Positions 8,082-16,409 of a stretch of DNA of 34,082 nt are shown piece by piece. The notes beneath the pieces were generated by a model, which worked only from the letters and a program-made list of their open reading frames with translations, had not been told where the DNA came from and searched no databases. The DNA is from an uncultured Muribaculaceae bacterium (lineage in GTDB: Bacteria > Bacteroidota > Bacteroidia > Bacteroidales > Muribaculaceae): positions 1 to 34,082 of the forward strand of contig CANQZK010000004.1 of assembly GCA_947628285.1 (NCBI GenBank), given 5' to 3'. A program made the position numbers and the translations under genes. How positions within the stretch are numbered: position 1 is the stretch's first letter; the number at the start of each line of letters is the position of its first letter.

Positions 8082-8468
8082 ATGAAAAAGATACTTCTGA
8101 CCCTTGCGGCCCTGACCATCTGCGCCGCAGCGCACGCGCGCATCCCCAATCTGTCCGTCGAACAATTCTTCACCGACGAATACCGCGACATGCCCAACGT
8201 GGAAATGACCCGCATCAGCACCGACGATACATGGTACCGACGCATCCAGGTGGAGAACAACAACGCACTGGCCAAGAAAATCCAGCAGGCCATTGACCGC
8301 GACCGCGCCCATGCCACGTCCGTCACCGAACGCTACAACACCGACGAGACGCGTGTCATATTGGTAATCAAAAGCAACCACGGCGACGTCACCGTAGGCT
8401 ATACTCTGGACAAGGAAGACAACGACGTATCCCTGTTCATATCCGGCAAGCCCGCCGCATTCAAATAA
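8082..8468 (+). CDS. Small exported protein of unknown function in a sigma/anti-sigma operon
   Basis: A 128-residue protein with a clear signal peptide (MKKILLTLAALTICAAAHA, residues 1-19), so it acts in the cell envelope. The mature part is polar, beginning RIPNLSVEQFFTDEYRD, and ends with a strand-rich segment (VILVIKSNHGDVTVGYTLD). No family is recognised with confidence. It starts 3 nt after the presumed anti-sigma gene and is probably co-transcribed, which suggests either the target of the sigma factor or a sensor partner of the anti-sigma protein; both are inference. No Cys follows the signal peptide, so it is not a lipoprotein. Confidence 0.7.
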   Translation: MKKILLTLAALTICAAAHARIPNLSVEQFFTDEYRDMPNVEMTRISTDDTWYRRIQVENNNALAKKIQQAIDRDRAHATSVTERYNTDETRVILVIKSNHGDVTVGYTLDKEDNDVSLFISGKPAAFK

Positions 8469-8484
8469 TTATTTCTACAAGTCC

Positions 8485-9051
8485 TCAGCCCTCCGACAGG
8501 GATTCCTCCAGTCGGCGGGCAAGACGCATATTCTTCAGGCAGCGCGGTATGCTGACCGACAGGCCCACGGCCAGGCCTATGATGCCGGCGAATATCAGCC
8601 CGGGCTCATTCCGGTCGGCTATGAAGAAGAACAGCGAGGCCAACAGGGCGGCGCCGCAGGCTATGCCCATGATGCGTATGCGCGTCTGCCACAGACGGAT
8701 GTTGACGGCACGGCGCACGGCGTCGGCCACAGGCATGCTTATCAGGTCGGCCTCACGTATATAATTGACCAGAAAGGCGTTGGCCACCATCATCAGGATG
8801 CCGAACAGGCCGTAAAGAATGGCAAACCACAGCGGACATTCCAGCACGTAGTAGAGCGTGGGAGCCAGCACGGGCAGCACCAGACCCAGTATCACGTACT
8901 TGCGCAACCGTTTGGCCAGACGCTGCTGCGTAGTGCTTACGCGCCGGCGGGTCAGTTCGTCGGTAATGCGGCGGTTGGCATCGTCCAGGCGTTGGCCGCC
9001 AACGGACAGCCGCCGCCATTGTTCTTTAAGTTGGTCAAGGTTATCAGTCAT
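8485..9051 (-). CDS. Four-helix membrane protein, possible partner of the adjacent ECF sigma factor
   Basis: A 188-residue protein with a charged cytoplasmic N-terminus (residues 1-50, MTDNLDQLKEQWRRLSVGGQ) and four hydrophobic segments at about 52-70, 74-95, 127-145 and 150-168. No enzyme motif is seen. It begins 12 nt after the stop of the sigma gene at 9064-9564 and is likely in the same transcript. In Bacteroidota a sigma gene followed by a membrane protein with a soluble N-terminus often forms a sigma/anti-sigma pair, but here that is inferred from position and topology. Its 3' end lies 16 bp from the stop of the convergent exported-protein gene. Confidence 0.65.
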   Translation of the reverse strand: MTDNLDQLKEQWRRLSVGGQRLDDANRRITDELTRRRVSTTQQRLAKRLRKYVILGLVLPVLAPTLYYVLECPLWFAILYGLFGILMMVANAFLVNYIREADLISMPVADAVRRAVNIRLWQTRIRIMGIACGAALLASLFFFIADRNEPGLIFAGIIGLAVGLSVSIPRCLKNMRLARRLEESLSEG

Positions 9052-9063
9052 GGTAAGGTAGTT

Positions 9064-9564
9064 CTATTGGTTGGCTAATCGCGACAGTTTGACGCGTATG
9101 CGGTGCATGCGCGTGGCAACGTTCGCCTTGGTCAGGCCCATTACGGCCGAAATCTCCTCGTAGCTTTTCTCGTCCAGCCAGAGGGCCACGATGGCCTTCT
9201 CCACCGGTTCAAGCTTGGCAATGAGCCGGTACAGCTCGCGGTACTGTCCGGCGGTGTCGGCCGATGTATCGGCCGGGTCGACGGTGGCGTCGATGGGCAC
9301 CGTATTCTCGGTGAACCGCCGGTTGCGCCGGTGCCAGGTTATGCAGGTATTGATGGCCACACGGTAGACCCACGTCGAAATCTTGGCCTCGCCGCGGTAT
9401 GACTCCATGCCGGCCCACAGGTTGACGAGCACCTCCTGATAGAGGTCGTCGAAGGGCGATGACTGCGACGAATACAGCGAGCACACCTTGGCGATCACAT
9501 CCTTATATTGGTCTATTATGGATGTGAACCGTTGCGTGGCCGGGTTTTCATTCGTTTTTGTCAT
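9064..9564 (-). CDS. ECF-type RNA polymerase sigma factor
   Basis: A 166-residue sigma-70-family protein. Region 2 is at about residues 15-85 (SPFDDLYQEVLVNLWAGMESY, then ISTWVYRVAINTCITWHRRN, the region 2.3-2.4 signature). Region 4 is at about 108-163, with EKSYEEISAVMGLTKANVATRM as the DNA-binding helix-turn-helix. The pair with the membrane protein downstream suggests membrane-controlled activity. It is divergent from the glycine-cleavage operon. It is only moderately similar by eye to the sigma factor at 7084-7551, so the two look like separate systems rather than a recent duplication. Confidence 0.9.
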   Translation of the reverse strand: MTKTNENPATQRFTSIIDQYKDVIAKVCSLYSSQSSPFDDLYQEVLVNLWAGMESYRGEAKISTWVYRVAINTCITWHRRNRRFTENTVPIDATVDPADTSADTAGQYRELYRLIAKLEPVEKAIVALWLDEKSYEEISAVMGLTKANVATRMHRIRVKLSRLANQ

Positions 9565-9678
9565 CGTACATATGACGCGAAAATATTAAAAAAATTACAC
9601 TTCAACGAAAAAAAATCATCTTACGCGCCATAATTCAATTATTATTCATACATTTGCCATAGACTAACCCGCACTGCC
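9565..9678. promoter_or_regulatory. AT-rich divergent control region between sigma gene and lplA
   Basis: This 114-bp stretch is much more AT-rich than its neighbours, with runs of A at 9589-9595 and 9607-9614. On the plus strand TACATTTG at 9649-9656 matches the TAnnTTTG box and would start transcription near 9661-9663, about 16 nt before lplA. No clear -33 element is present. No canonical box is seen for the minus-strand sigma gene, which may use its own sigma factor. Confidence 0.5.
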
Positions 9679-10686
9679 ATGAAAGCTATCAAACTGCCCG
9701 TGCCGCACCGCCTCCCGCTGCCATACTATCTGGCCGCCGAGGAATGGGCCGCGACCTGTCTCGAACCCGATCCGGACGGATATTTCTTTGCCTGGCAGGT
9801 TCACCCGACTGTCATCTGCGGCCGGCATCAGGTCATGCCGCTTGAAGTCGACCTTGACTATGCCTCCGCCCGCGGCATAGACGTGTGGCGGCGCAAGAGC
9901 GGCGGCGGGTGCGTCTATGCCGACGATCACAACGTCATGTTCTCGCTCATCACCTCGCGCGCGGACGTTGGCGGCGGCTTCGCCCACTACACCTCGCGCA
10001 TATGCTCCATGCTACACGCGCTGGGCATGGAGGCCGAGCCCACCGGACGCAACGACATTGCCATCCGGGGCCGGAAGGTGGCCGGCAACGCCTTCTACCG
10101 CATGCCCCGCGCGTCAATCGTGCACGGCACCATGCTTTATGACGCCGACCCGGACACGATGTCGCGCGTGCTGACCCCGGCCCGCGCCAAACTGCTGTCA
10201 AACGGCGTCCGGTCCGTGCCGGCGCGCATCACCACACTGCGCCGCGAGGGCATGACCCTGGGCTGCGACGAGTTTGTGGAACGCGCCACCGCACTGATTT
10301 GCGACGGCCCGGCCATAACCGTCGATGCCGAACAGGACCGCCGCATCCGCGAGATTATGCTGACTTATACCGACCCCGCCTTCCTGCGCCGCGACGAGCG
10401 GTCCTCGCTGCCCCTGACGCGCACCGAGCGCATTGAGGGCGTCGGCTCCGTGACCGTTGGCCTGAAGCTGGATGCCCGGGGCTGCATAGAGCGCCTGGAG
10501 CTGAGCGGCGACTTCTTTGCCGAGGGCGACAGCGCCGACCGGGCAGCCGAGGCCCTGCGCGGCGTCCGCGCCGACCGGCAGTCCGTGGCCGCACGTCTGG
10601 ACGACATCTTCGGCACCCGCATGCCCGTGGCCGGACTGGACACAGCCCGCCTTGTTGAATTGATTACCAATACCTCTAATATCTGA
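9679..10686 (+). CDS. lplA: Lipoate-protein ligase A family protein
   Basis: A 335-residue ligase that activates lipoate with ATP and attaches it to a lysine of lipoyl domains. The signature RRKSGGGCVYADDHNVMFSL at residues 71-90 forms the lipoyl-AMP pocket, and GRKVAGNAFYRMP has the conserved Lys133. GRNDI precedes it, as in LplA. The C-terminal third (about 255-335) corresponds to the accessory domain of bacterial LplA. It is the first gene of the glycine-cleavage operon, 3 nt before gcvT, so GcvH is the obvious substrate. Whether it uses free lipoate or octanoate cannot be told. Confidence 0.9.
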   Translation: MKAIKLPVPHRLPLPYYLAAEEWAATCLEPDPDGYFFAWQVHPTVICGRHQVMPLEVDLDYASARGIDVWRRKSGGGCVYADDHNVMFSLITSRADVGGGFAHYTSRICSMLHALGMEAEPTGRNDIAIRGRKVAGNAFYRMPRASIVHGTMLYDADPDTMSRVLTPARAKLLSNGVRSVPARITTLRREGMTLGCDEFVERATALICDGPAITVDAEQDRRIREIMLTYTDPAFLRRDERSSLPLTRTERIEGVGSVTVGLKLDARGCIERLELSGDFFAEGDSADRAAEALRGVRADRQSVAARLDDIFGTRMPVAGLDTARLVELITNTSNI

Positions 10687-10689
10687 AAA

Positions 10690-11781
10690 ATGAAAACTAC
10701 CTGCCTGCATTCACAACACACCGCCATGGGAGCGCTGATGAGCCCCTTCGGCGGTTTCGACATGCCCATCAGCTACCGCGGCATCGAGGAAGAACACCGC
10801 GCCGTCCGCTCGGCCGTGGGCGTGTTCGATGTATCGCACATGGGCGAGGTCCGCATCTACGGTCCTCAGGCCCTTGAACTGGTCAACCACATCTTCACCG
10901 GCTCACTCACCGAAGTAGCCCCCGGCAAAGTCGTTTACGGCATGATGCTGAACGAGAACGGCGGCGTCGTGGACGACCTGCTGGTGTACAAACGCTCCGA
11001 CACGGACTTCTTCCTGGTCATCAACGCCTCCAACATTGACAAGGACGTGGCCTGGATGCATCTGCAGGCCGAGCGCTTCCCGCAGGCCACCGTCGACGAC
11101 CAGAGCGAGCACTGGGCCGAACTGGCAATCCAGGGTCCCGAGGCCGAACGCACCATGCAGGACGTACTGGGCATTGACTGCTCGGACCTCACCTTCTATA
11201 CATTCAAGGAATTCAAGGCCGCCGACGGCAGCGACTGCGTGGTGAGCCGCACCGGCTACACCGGCGAGGACGGATTCGAATACTACGCCCCCGCCCACCT
11301 CATCGTCGAGGCATGGGAACGCCTGATGAAAGCCGGCGTGGAGCCCTGCGGCCTGGGTTGTCGCGACACACTGCGCTTCGAGGCCGGCCTGCCCCTGTAC
11401 GGCGACGAGCTGACCGACGAAATCACCCCGCTGGAAGCCGGCCTGGGCATGTTCGCCAAGGTGGACAAGCCCGCATTCATGGGCCGCGACGCCCTGGTGC
11501 GCCAGAAGGAGCAGGGCCTGACCCGCAAGACCGTCGGCCTGGAGATTGAAGGCCGCGCCATAGCCCGCCACGGCTATCCCGTGCTGGACGCCGAGGGCAA
11601 CCAGGTGGGCACCGTCACCACCGGCTACCACTCCATCACGCTGGACAAGAACCTGGCAATGGCACTGGTGGACGCACATTGCGCCGCCCTTGGCACACCC
11701 CTGCAGGTGCAGGTCCGCCGCAAGACCTTCCCCGCCGTCGTGGTCAAAAAACGCTTCTACACCCCCAACTATAAAAAATAA
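10690..11781 (+). CDS. gcvT: Glycine cleavage system T protein, aminomethyltransferase
   Basis: A 363-residue T protein that takes the aminomethyl group from lipoyl-GcvH, releases ammonia and passes the one-carbon unit to tetrahydrofolate. Seen in sequence: FGGFDMPISYRGIEEEHRAVR near the N-terminus, VGVFDVSHMGEVRIYG, VVDDLLVY with the expected catalytic Asp (residues 95-96), SRTGYTGEDGFEYY, and CRDTLRFEAGLPLYGDEL in the third domain. Length is normal. It sits between lplA and gcvH in the same direction, with a 21-nt A-rich gap before gcvH. Confidence 0.96.
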   Translation: MKTTCLHSQHTAMGALMSPFGGFDMPISYRGIEEEHRAVRSAVGVFDVSHMGEVRIYGPQALELVNHIFTGSLTEVAPGKVVYGMMLNENGGVVDDLLVYKRSDTDFFLVINASNIDKDVAWMHLQAERFPQATVDDQSEHWAELAIQGPEAERTMQDVLGIDCSDLTFYTFKEFKAADGSDCVVSRTGYTGEDGFEYYAPAHLIVEAWERLMKAGVEPCGLGCRDTLRFEAGLPLYGDELTDEITPLEAGLGMFAKVDKPAFMGRDALVRQKEQGLTRKTVGLEIEGRAIARHGYPVLDAEGNQVGTVTTGYHSITLDKNLAMALVDAHCAALGTPLQVQVRRKTFPAVVVKKRFYTPNYKK

Positions 11782-11802
11782 CCCTTAAAACTATAAAAAG
11801 TC

Positions 11803-12174
11803 ATGATTTACTACCTTCCCACACACGAATACGCCCGCGTAGAGGGCAACACAGCATACATCGGCATCTCCAAATACGCCGCCGAGCAGCTCGGCAACGT
11901 CGTTTACGTGGACATGCCCGAGATGGACGACGACGTTAACGCCGGCGAGGAATTCGGCGCCATCGAGTCCGTCAAGGCAGCCAGCGACCTGTTCTCGCCC
12001 GTCAGCGGTGCCGTCATCGAAATCAACGAGGAACTCATCGACAACCCCCGTCTGATCAACGAAGACCCCGAGACACATTGGATCATCAAGGTGGAGATGA
12101 ACAACACCGCCGAACTGGAAGGCCTGCTCACCCCCGAGGCATACGCCCAAGTGTGCGCCAACGAAAAACACTGA
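11803..12174 (+). CDS. gcvH: Glycine cleavage system H protein
   Basis: A 123-residue lipoyl carrier that shuttles the aminomethyl group from P to T and electrons to L protein. The lipoylated lysine is Lys58 in GAIESVKAASDLFSPVSG. The N-terminal YYLPTHEYARVEGNTAYIGI and the C-terminal WIIKVEMNNTAELEGLLTPEAY are typical of the family. It is the likely target of the LplA encoded two genes upstream. The gap to gcvPA is 6 nt. Confidence 0.97.
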   Translation: MIYYLPTHEYARVEGNTAYIGISKYAAEQLGNVVYVDMPEMDDDVNAGEEFGAIESVKAASDLFSPVSGAVIEINEELIDNPRLINEDPETHWIIKVEMNNTAELEGLLTPEAYAQVCANEKH

Positions 12175-12180
12175 CACACC

Positions 12181-13515
12181 ATGTCACAGCACCGTTACCT
12201 GCCGCACACCCCGGCACAGATCGACGAGATGCTCCGCGCCTGCGGAGCCTCGTCGCTCGACGACCTCTATGCCGACGTCGACCCCTCGCTGCGGCTCAAG
12301 GGCCGCTACGCCCTGCCCGACGCGCTCAGCGAGGTTGAGGTCCGCCGCGGTTTCGACGCCCTCAACGCTCAGAACACTGTCCTGACATGCTTTGCCGGCT
12401 GTGGCGCCTATGACCACTACACCCCCGCCGCCATCCAGGCTGTGATGCAGCGCTCCGAATACCTCACCGCCTACACCCCCTACCAGCCCGAAATTTCCCA
12501 GGGCACGCTCCAGTATATATTTGAGTATCAGAGCATGATGTGTGAGCTTACGCGCATGGACGTGAGCAACGCCTCCATGTACGACGGCGCCACAGCCACC
12601 GCCGAGGCCATGCTGATGGCCGTCAACGCTTCCCGCAAAAAACGCCGCGTACTCATCTCCGCCACCGTCGACCCCAAGACTGCCGCCGTGGTCAATACCT
12701 ATGCCCGCTATCACCGCATAGCCGTCGAGGTTATCCCGGCCCGTGACGGCGTCACCGACCGCCGCGAGCTGGAGCTGATGCTCGGCGCCGGCGACGTTGC
12801 CGGCGTCATCGTGGCCACGCCCAACTACCGAGGCATCCTTGAGGACCTCAGCGGCTGGGCCGACCTCATCCACGCCGCCAAGGCGCTGCTGATCATCAAC
12901 AGCCACGCCCTGACCCTGGCCTGGGCCCGTCCGCAGGGCGAATGGGGCGCCGACATAGCCGTGGGCGACGCACAGTCGCTGGGCATGCCGCTGAACTTCG
13001 GCGGTCCCTACCTGGGCTACATGTGCACCACCAAGGCGCTGATGCGCAAGATGCCCGGCCGCATTGTGGGCGCCACAACCGACGCCCTGGGCCAGCGCAC
13101 CTTCGTGCTCACCCTGCAGGCCCGCGAGCAGCACATCCGCCGCGAGAAGGCCACATCCAACATATGCTCCAACCAGGGCATCATGACGCTCCACGCCGGC
13201 GCGTTCATGGCACTGTACGGCGCCGAAGGCCTGCGCGAGCTCAACCGCCTCTCGGCCAACGCCGCACACTTCCTGGCCCGCGAGCTGGAAGCAACCGGCA
13301 AGATGCGCCTGACCTACCCGGACAAACCGTTCATCAACGAGTTTGCCATGACCATGGCCGACGGCTACACCACCGGCGCCCTGCTGCAGGCCCTGCGCGA
13401 ACAGGGTATCCTGGGCGGCGTGGCCGTGGACGATACGGAAATCATCATCGCCGTCACCGAGAAACGCACCCCCGTGGAAATCGACCAATACATACAGACC
13501 GTCATAAATCTCTGA
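12181..13515 (+). CDS. gcvPA: Glycine dehydrogenase (decarboxylating) subunit 1
   Basis: A 444-residue alpha subunit of a two-chain P protein. It opens with HRYLPHTPAQIDEMLRACG and contains FAGCGAYDHYTPAAIQAVMQ, YTPYQPEISQGTLQYIFEYQ, NASMYDGATATAEA and, late, REKATSNICSNQGIMTLHAG, all marks of GcvPA. It lacks the PLP lysine, which is in subunit 2. Together the subunits decarboxylate glycine and load the aminomethyl group on lipoyl-GcvH. The split form is common in Firmicutes and Thermotogae, while well-known Bacteroides species have a single-chain GcvP, so the split is noteworthy here. The next ATG is 3 nt after the stop. Confidence 0.95.
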   Translation: MSQHRYLPHTPAQIDEMLRACGASSLDDLYADVDPSLRLKGRYALPDALSEVEVRRGFDALNAQNTVLTCFAGCGAYDHYTPAAIQAVMQRSEYLTAYTPYQPEISQGTLQYIFEYQSMMCELTRMDVSNASMYDGATATAEAMLMAVNASRKKRRVLISATVDPKTAAVVNTYARYHRIAVEVIPARDGVTDRRELELMLGAGDVAGVIVATPNYRGILEDLSGWADLIHAAKALLIINSHALTLAWARPQGEWGADIAVGDAQSLGMPLNFGGPYLGYMCTTKALMRKMPGRIVGATTDALGQRTFVLTLQAREQHIRREKATSNICSNQGIMTLHAGAFMALYGAEGLRELNRLSANAAHFLARELEATGKMRLTYPDKPFINEFAMTMADGYTTGALLQALREQGILGGVAVDDTEIIIAVTEKRTPVEIDQYIQTVINL

Positions 13516-13518
13516 GCC

Positions 13519-14973
13519 ATGAACCGCAAACTATACGACAAACTGATATTCGACCTGTCATGTCCCGGACGCCGCGGCTACGACATGCCGCGCCGCCTCT
13601 ACGACGACATTGAACTGCCCGATGCGGTGCTCAGACAGCAGGCTCCCGCCCTGCCCGAGGTTGACGAGCCCACCCTGGTGCGCCACTATACCAACCAGTC
13701 GACCAACAACTTCGGCGTCGACACGGGCTTCTATCCCCTGGGTTCATGTACCATGAAGTACAACCCCAAAATCAACGAATCGCTGGGCGCCGACCCCGTC
13801 ATCGCCGCGCTGCACCCCGCCCAGCCCGCATCTACGGTCCAGGGCGCCCTCAAGCTCTACCGCATGCTGGAGAACATGCTCAGCGAGATAGGCGGCATGG
13901 CCGAGTTCACACTCAACCCCTTTGCCGGCGCTCACGGCGAGCTCACCGGCCTGATGGTCATCCACGCCTACCACGACAGCCGCGGCGACTCGGCCCGCAC
14001 CCGCGTAATCGTGCCCGACTCGGCCCACGGCACCAACCCCGCATCGGCCATGATAGCCGGCTACGAAGTGATCGAGGTCAAGAGCCTGGCCGACGGCACC
14101 GTGGATGTCGACGACCTCCGCTCCAAGCTGGATGAGACCGTGGCCGCCGTCATGATGACCAACCCCAACACCACCGGCATGTTCGAGAAGAACATCCCCG
14201 CCATAGCCGACGCCGTGCACGCCGCCGGCGCCCTGCTCTACTACGACGGCGCCAACCTCAACCCCATGTTGGGCGTTGCCCGTCCCGGCGACATGGGCTT
14301 CGACGTGATGCACATCAACCTGCACAAGACCTTCTCGACGCCTCACGGCGGCGGCGGTCCCGGCGCAGGCCCCGTTGGCGTCCGCAAGGGTCTGGAGGAA
14401 TTCCTGCCCTCGCCCCGCATACGTCGCCGCGGCGACGGCTCGCTCTACGTCGAGCAGACTTCGGACACCGCCCTGGGCCGCGTGTCATCGTGGTTCGGCA
14501 ACTACACCGTCTTCATCAAGGCCTTCGCCTACATCCTAGCAATGGGCGCCGACGGCCTGGCAATGGCCGGCAAGCTGGCCACGCTCAACGCCAACTATGT
14601 CATGAACGCCCTCAAGGACGTGTACCTGCTGCCCGTGCCCGGCCCGTGCAAGCACGAATTCGTGTTCGACGGCCTGGCCGACAAGTCGACCGGCGTCACC
14701 ACGCTCAACGTGGCCAAGCGCCTGCTGGACCTCGGCTTCCACGCCCCCACCATCTACTTCCCGCTGCTGTTCCATGAGTCGCTCATGATTGAGCCCACCG
14801 AGAGCGAGAGCCGCGAGACCCTGGACGTATTCATCGCCGCCATGCGTCAGATTGCACGCGAAGCCGCCGAGACACCTGACCTTGTCAAGTCAGCCCCCCA
14901 CGACACCCCCGCTGTGCACCCCGACGACACCGAGGCAGCCCTGCATCCCAAGGTGAAATTCTCCGACTTATGA
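13519..14973 (+). CDS. gcvPB: Glycine dehydrogenase (decarboxylating) subunit 2
   Basis: A 484-residue beta subunit that holds the PLP cofactor of the P protein. The motif INLHKTFSTPHGGGGPGAGP contains the PLP-binding Lys270. Other family marks are LGSCTMKYNPKINE near residue 75, PDSAHGTNPASA, TNPNTTGMFEKNI and YYDGANLNPMLG. The C-terminus extends about 30 residues past the fold and is Asp/His-rich. Its stop overlaps the lpdA start in an ATGA (14970-14973), indicating translational coupling. Confidence 0.96.
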   Translation: MNRKLYDKLIFDLSCPGRRGYDMPRRLYDDIELPDAVLRQQAPALPEVDEPTLVRHYTNQSTNNFGVDTGFYPLGSCTMKYNPKINESLGADPVIAALHPAQPASTVQGALKLYRMLENMLSEIGGMAEFTLNPFAGAHGELTGLMVIHAYHDSRGDSARTRVIVPDSAHGTNPASAMIAGYEVIEVKSLADGTVDVDDLRSKLDETVAAVMMTNPNTTGMFEKNIPAIADAVHAAGALLYYDGANLNPMLGVARPGDMGFDVMHINLHKTFSTPHGGGGPGAGPVGVRKGLEEFLPSPRIRRRGDGSLYVEQTSDTALGRVSSWFGNYTVFIKAFAYILAMGADGLAMAGKLATLNANYVMNALKDVYLLPVPGPCKHEFVFDGLADKSTGVTTLNVAKRLLDLGFHAPTIYFPLLFHESLMIEPTESESRETLDVFIAAMRQIAREAAETPDLVKSAPHDTPAVHPDDTEAALHPKVKFSDL

Positions 14974-16283
14974 AAGCCGCATTCGGCACCATCATAATCG
15001 GCGCCGGCCCGGGCGGATATCCGCTCGCGGCCGCGCTCGCCGCGGCGGGCGAGAACGTTGCCGTCATAGAGCGCTCGCACCCCGGCGGCACATGCCTCAA
15101 CCGCGGATGCATCCCCACCAAGTGCCTGGCCGCATCGGCCGAGCGCGCCCTGGAGTGCGCCGGAGCTGCGGACTTCGGCATTCACACCGGCCCGGTGAGC
15201 GTTGACTATCCCGCCGTGGCCGCACGCATGAACGCCGTGGTGGCCGAACTCCGCTCCCAGGTACTGGCCGTGCTGGGCCGCTGCACCGTCATCGAGGGCG
15301 AGGCCCGGCTGCTGCCCGGAATGGAAGTAGCCGTGGGCGAGGACGTATACGCAGCCCCGCGCCGCATAGTCATCGCCACCGGCTCGCAGCCCGCCCGCCT
15401 GCCCGTCGAGGGCGCCGACCTGGCTCTGACCAGCGACGATGTCCTGGCCCTGGAACAGCTGCCGCAGAGCGCCGTGATTATCGGCGGCGGCGTCATAGGC
15501 ATGGAATTCGCATCCATCATGGCCGCCCTGGGCTCGGAAGTCAGCGTGATTGAATACTGCAAGGAAATTCTGCCGCCCTTCGACCCCGAAATTGCCAAGC
15601 GCCTGCGCCAGAAACTCACGCGCCGGGGCATCGACATCATGACCGGAGCCGGAGTGACCCGCCTGGAGCGCAATGCCGACGGCGGCGGCGTCACCGTGCA
15701 CTTCGCCGACAAGCGCGGCGAACGTCAGATGCAGGCCGACTGCGCCGTCATGGCCGTGGGACGTCGCCCCGTCGTTCCTGCCGGAGTGGCCGAAGCCGGT
15801 GTCAACCTCACCGACCGCGGATTCATAGCCGTAGACAGCCTGATGCGCACCTCCGCGCCCGGCATCTACGCCATAGGCGACGTCAACGGCCTGTGCCAGT
15901 TGGCCCACGCCGCATCCGCCCAGGCCAACGTAGTCCTGACCGGCGAAGCCGACATCTTCAACGCCGCCGCCACACCCGCCGTAGTCTTCACCGTGCCTGA
16001 AGTAGCCGCCGTAGGGCCGCTGACGTTCGCTGACCGCGCCGTCGACGTCATCCGTCGCAACTACGCCTCCAACGGCAAAGCCCTGGCCATGGGCGCCGAT
16101 GGCGTGCTCAAGCTCACCGTCGACCGTGAGACCCGCGCCCTGCTGGCCGCCACCGCCATTGGCCCCCACGCCGCCGACCTCATAGCCGAAGCCACCATCC
16201 TCATAAAAGAAGGCACCCCCCTGGAGCAGATCCCCCGCCGCTACACCCACGTCCACCCCACCCTCTCCGAGCTGTTCGTTTAG
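14970..16283 (+). CDS. lpdA: Dihydrolipoyl dehydrogenase (L protein)
   Basis: A 437-residue FAD enzyme that reoxidises dihydrolipoyl-GcvH and makes NADH. The FAD site GAGPGGYPLAAALAAAG is at residues 11-27. The redox disulfide is Cys42-Cys47 in GGTCLNRGCIPTK. The NAD site GGGVIGMEFASIMAALGSEV follows at about residue 170, and the FAD-closing motif YAIGDVNG at about 310. The C-terminal HVHPTLSELF supplies the His-Glu catalytic pair across the dimer. It is about 20-30 residues shorter than usual, mostly from compact loops. As last gene of the operon it probably serves the glycine-cleavage complex, though it may also serve other lipoyl enzymes. The nested palindromes start 6 nt after its stop. 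Confidence 0.95.
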   Translation: MKAAFGTIIIGAGPGGYPLAAALAAAGENVAVIERSHPGGTCLNRGCIPTKCLAASAERALECAGAADFGIHTGPVSVDYPAVAARMNAVVAELRSQVLAVLGRCTVIEGEARLLPGMEVAVGEDVYAAPRRIVIATGSQPARLPVEGADLALTSDDVLALEQLPQSAVIIGGGVIGMEFASIMAALGSEVSVIEYCKEILPPFDPEIAKRLRQKLTRRGIDIMTGAGVTRLERNADGGGVTVHFADKRGERQMQADCAVMAVGRRPVVPAGVAEAGVNLTDRGFIAVDSLMRTSAPGIYAIGDVNGLCQLAHAASAQANVVLTGEADIFNAAATPAVVFTVPEVAAVGPLTFADRAVDVIRRNYASNGKALAMGADGVLKLTVDRETRALLAATAIGPHAADLIAEATILIKEGTPLEQIPRRYTHVHPTLSELFV

Positions 16284-16288
16284 GATTT

Positions 16289-16379
16289 GTAGGGACGCGA
16301 TTAATCGCGTCCACGTAGATAGTTGATTACCTGATGGTTAAGCCGCTATCAACGTGGACGCGATTAATCGCGTCCCTAC
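16289..16379. repeat. Nested REP-like inverted repeat between convergent lpdA and res
   Basis: Arms at 16289-16322 and 16346-16379 (34 nt) are reverse complements with one mismatch, around a 23-nt loop. Inside each arm lies the same perfect 20-bp palindrome GGACGCGATTAATCGCGTCC (16293-16312 and 16356-16375). Thus each arm can fold alone, or both can fold together into one long hairpin. A T-run follows at 16380-16384. It may end transcription of both convergent genes. The structure looks like a pair of head-to-head REP elements. Confidence 0.9.
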
Positions 16380-16409
16380 TTTTTACGGAAATTTAATAGT
16401 TTTGCTACC

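Noticed and set aside
12184-13488. A 434-codon open frame antisense to gcvPA.
   Set aside because: It mirrors the codon pattern of gcvPA, has a Gly/Val/His/Ala-rich composition and no motif; typical shadow in high-GC DNA.
14847-16256. A 469-codon open frame antisense to lpdA.
   Set aside because: The sense strand encodes an intact lpdA with all motifs; the antisense product is Gly/Ala-rich and featureless.
16284-16409. An integrase attachment site or transposon end at the nested palindrome.
   Set aside because: No tRNA, integrase, transposase or target-site duplication is visible; a REP-like pair or terminator fits better.
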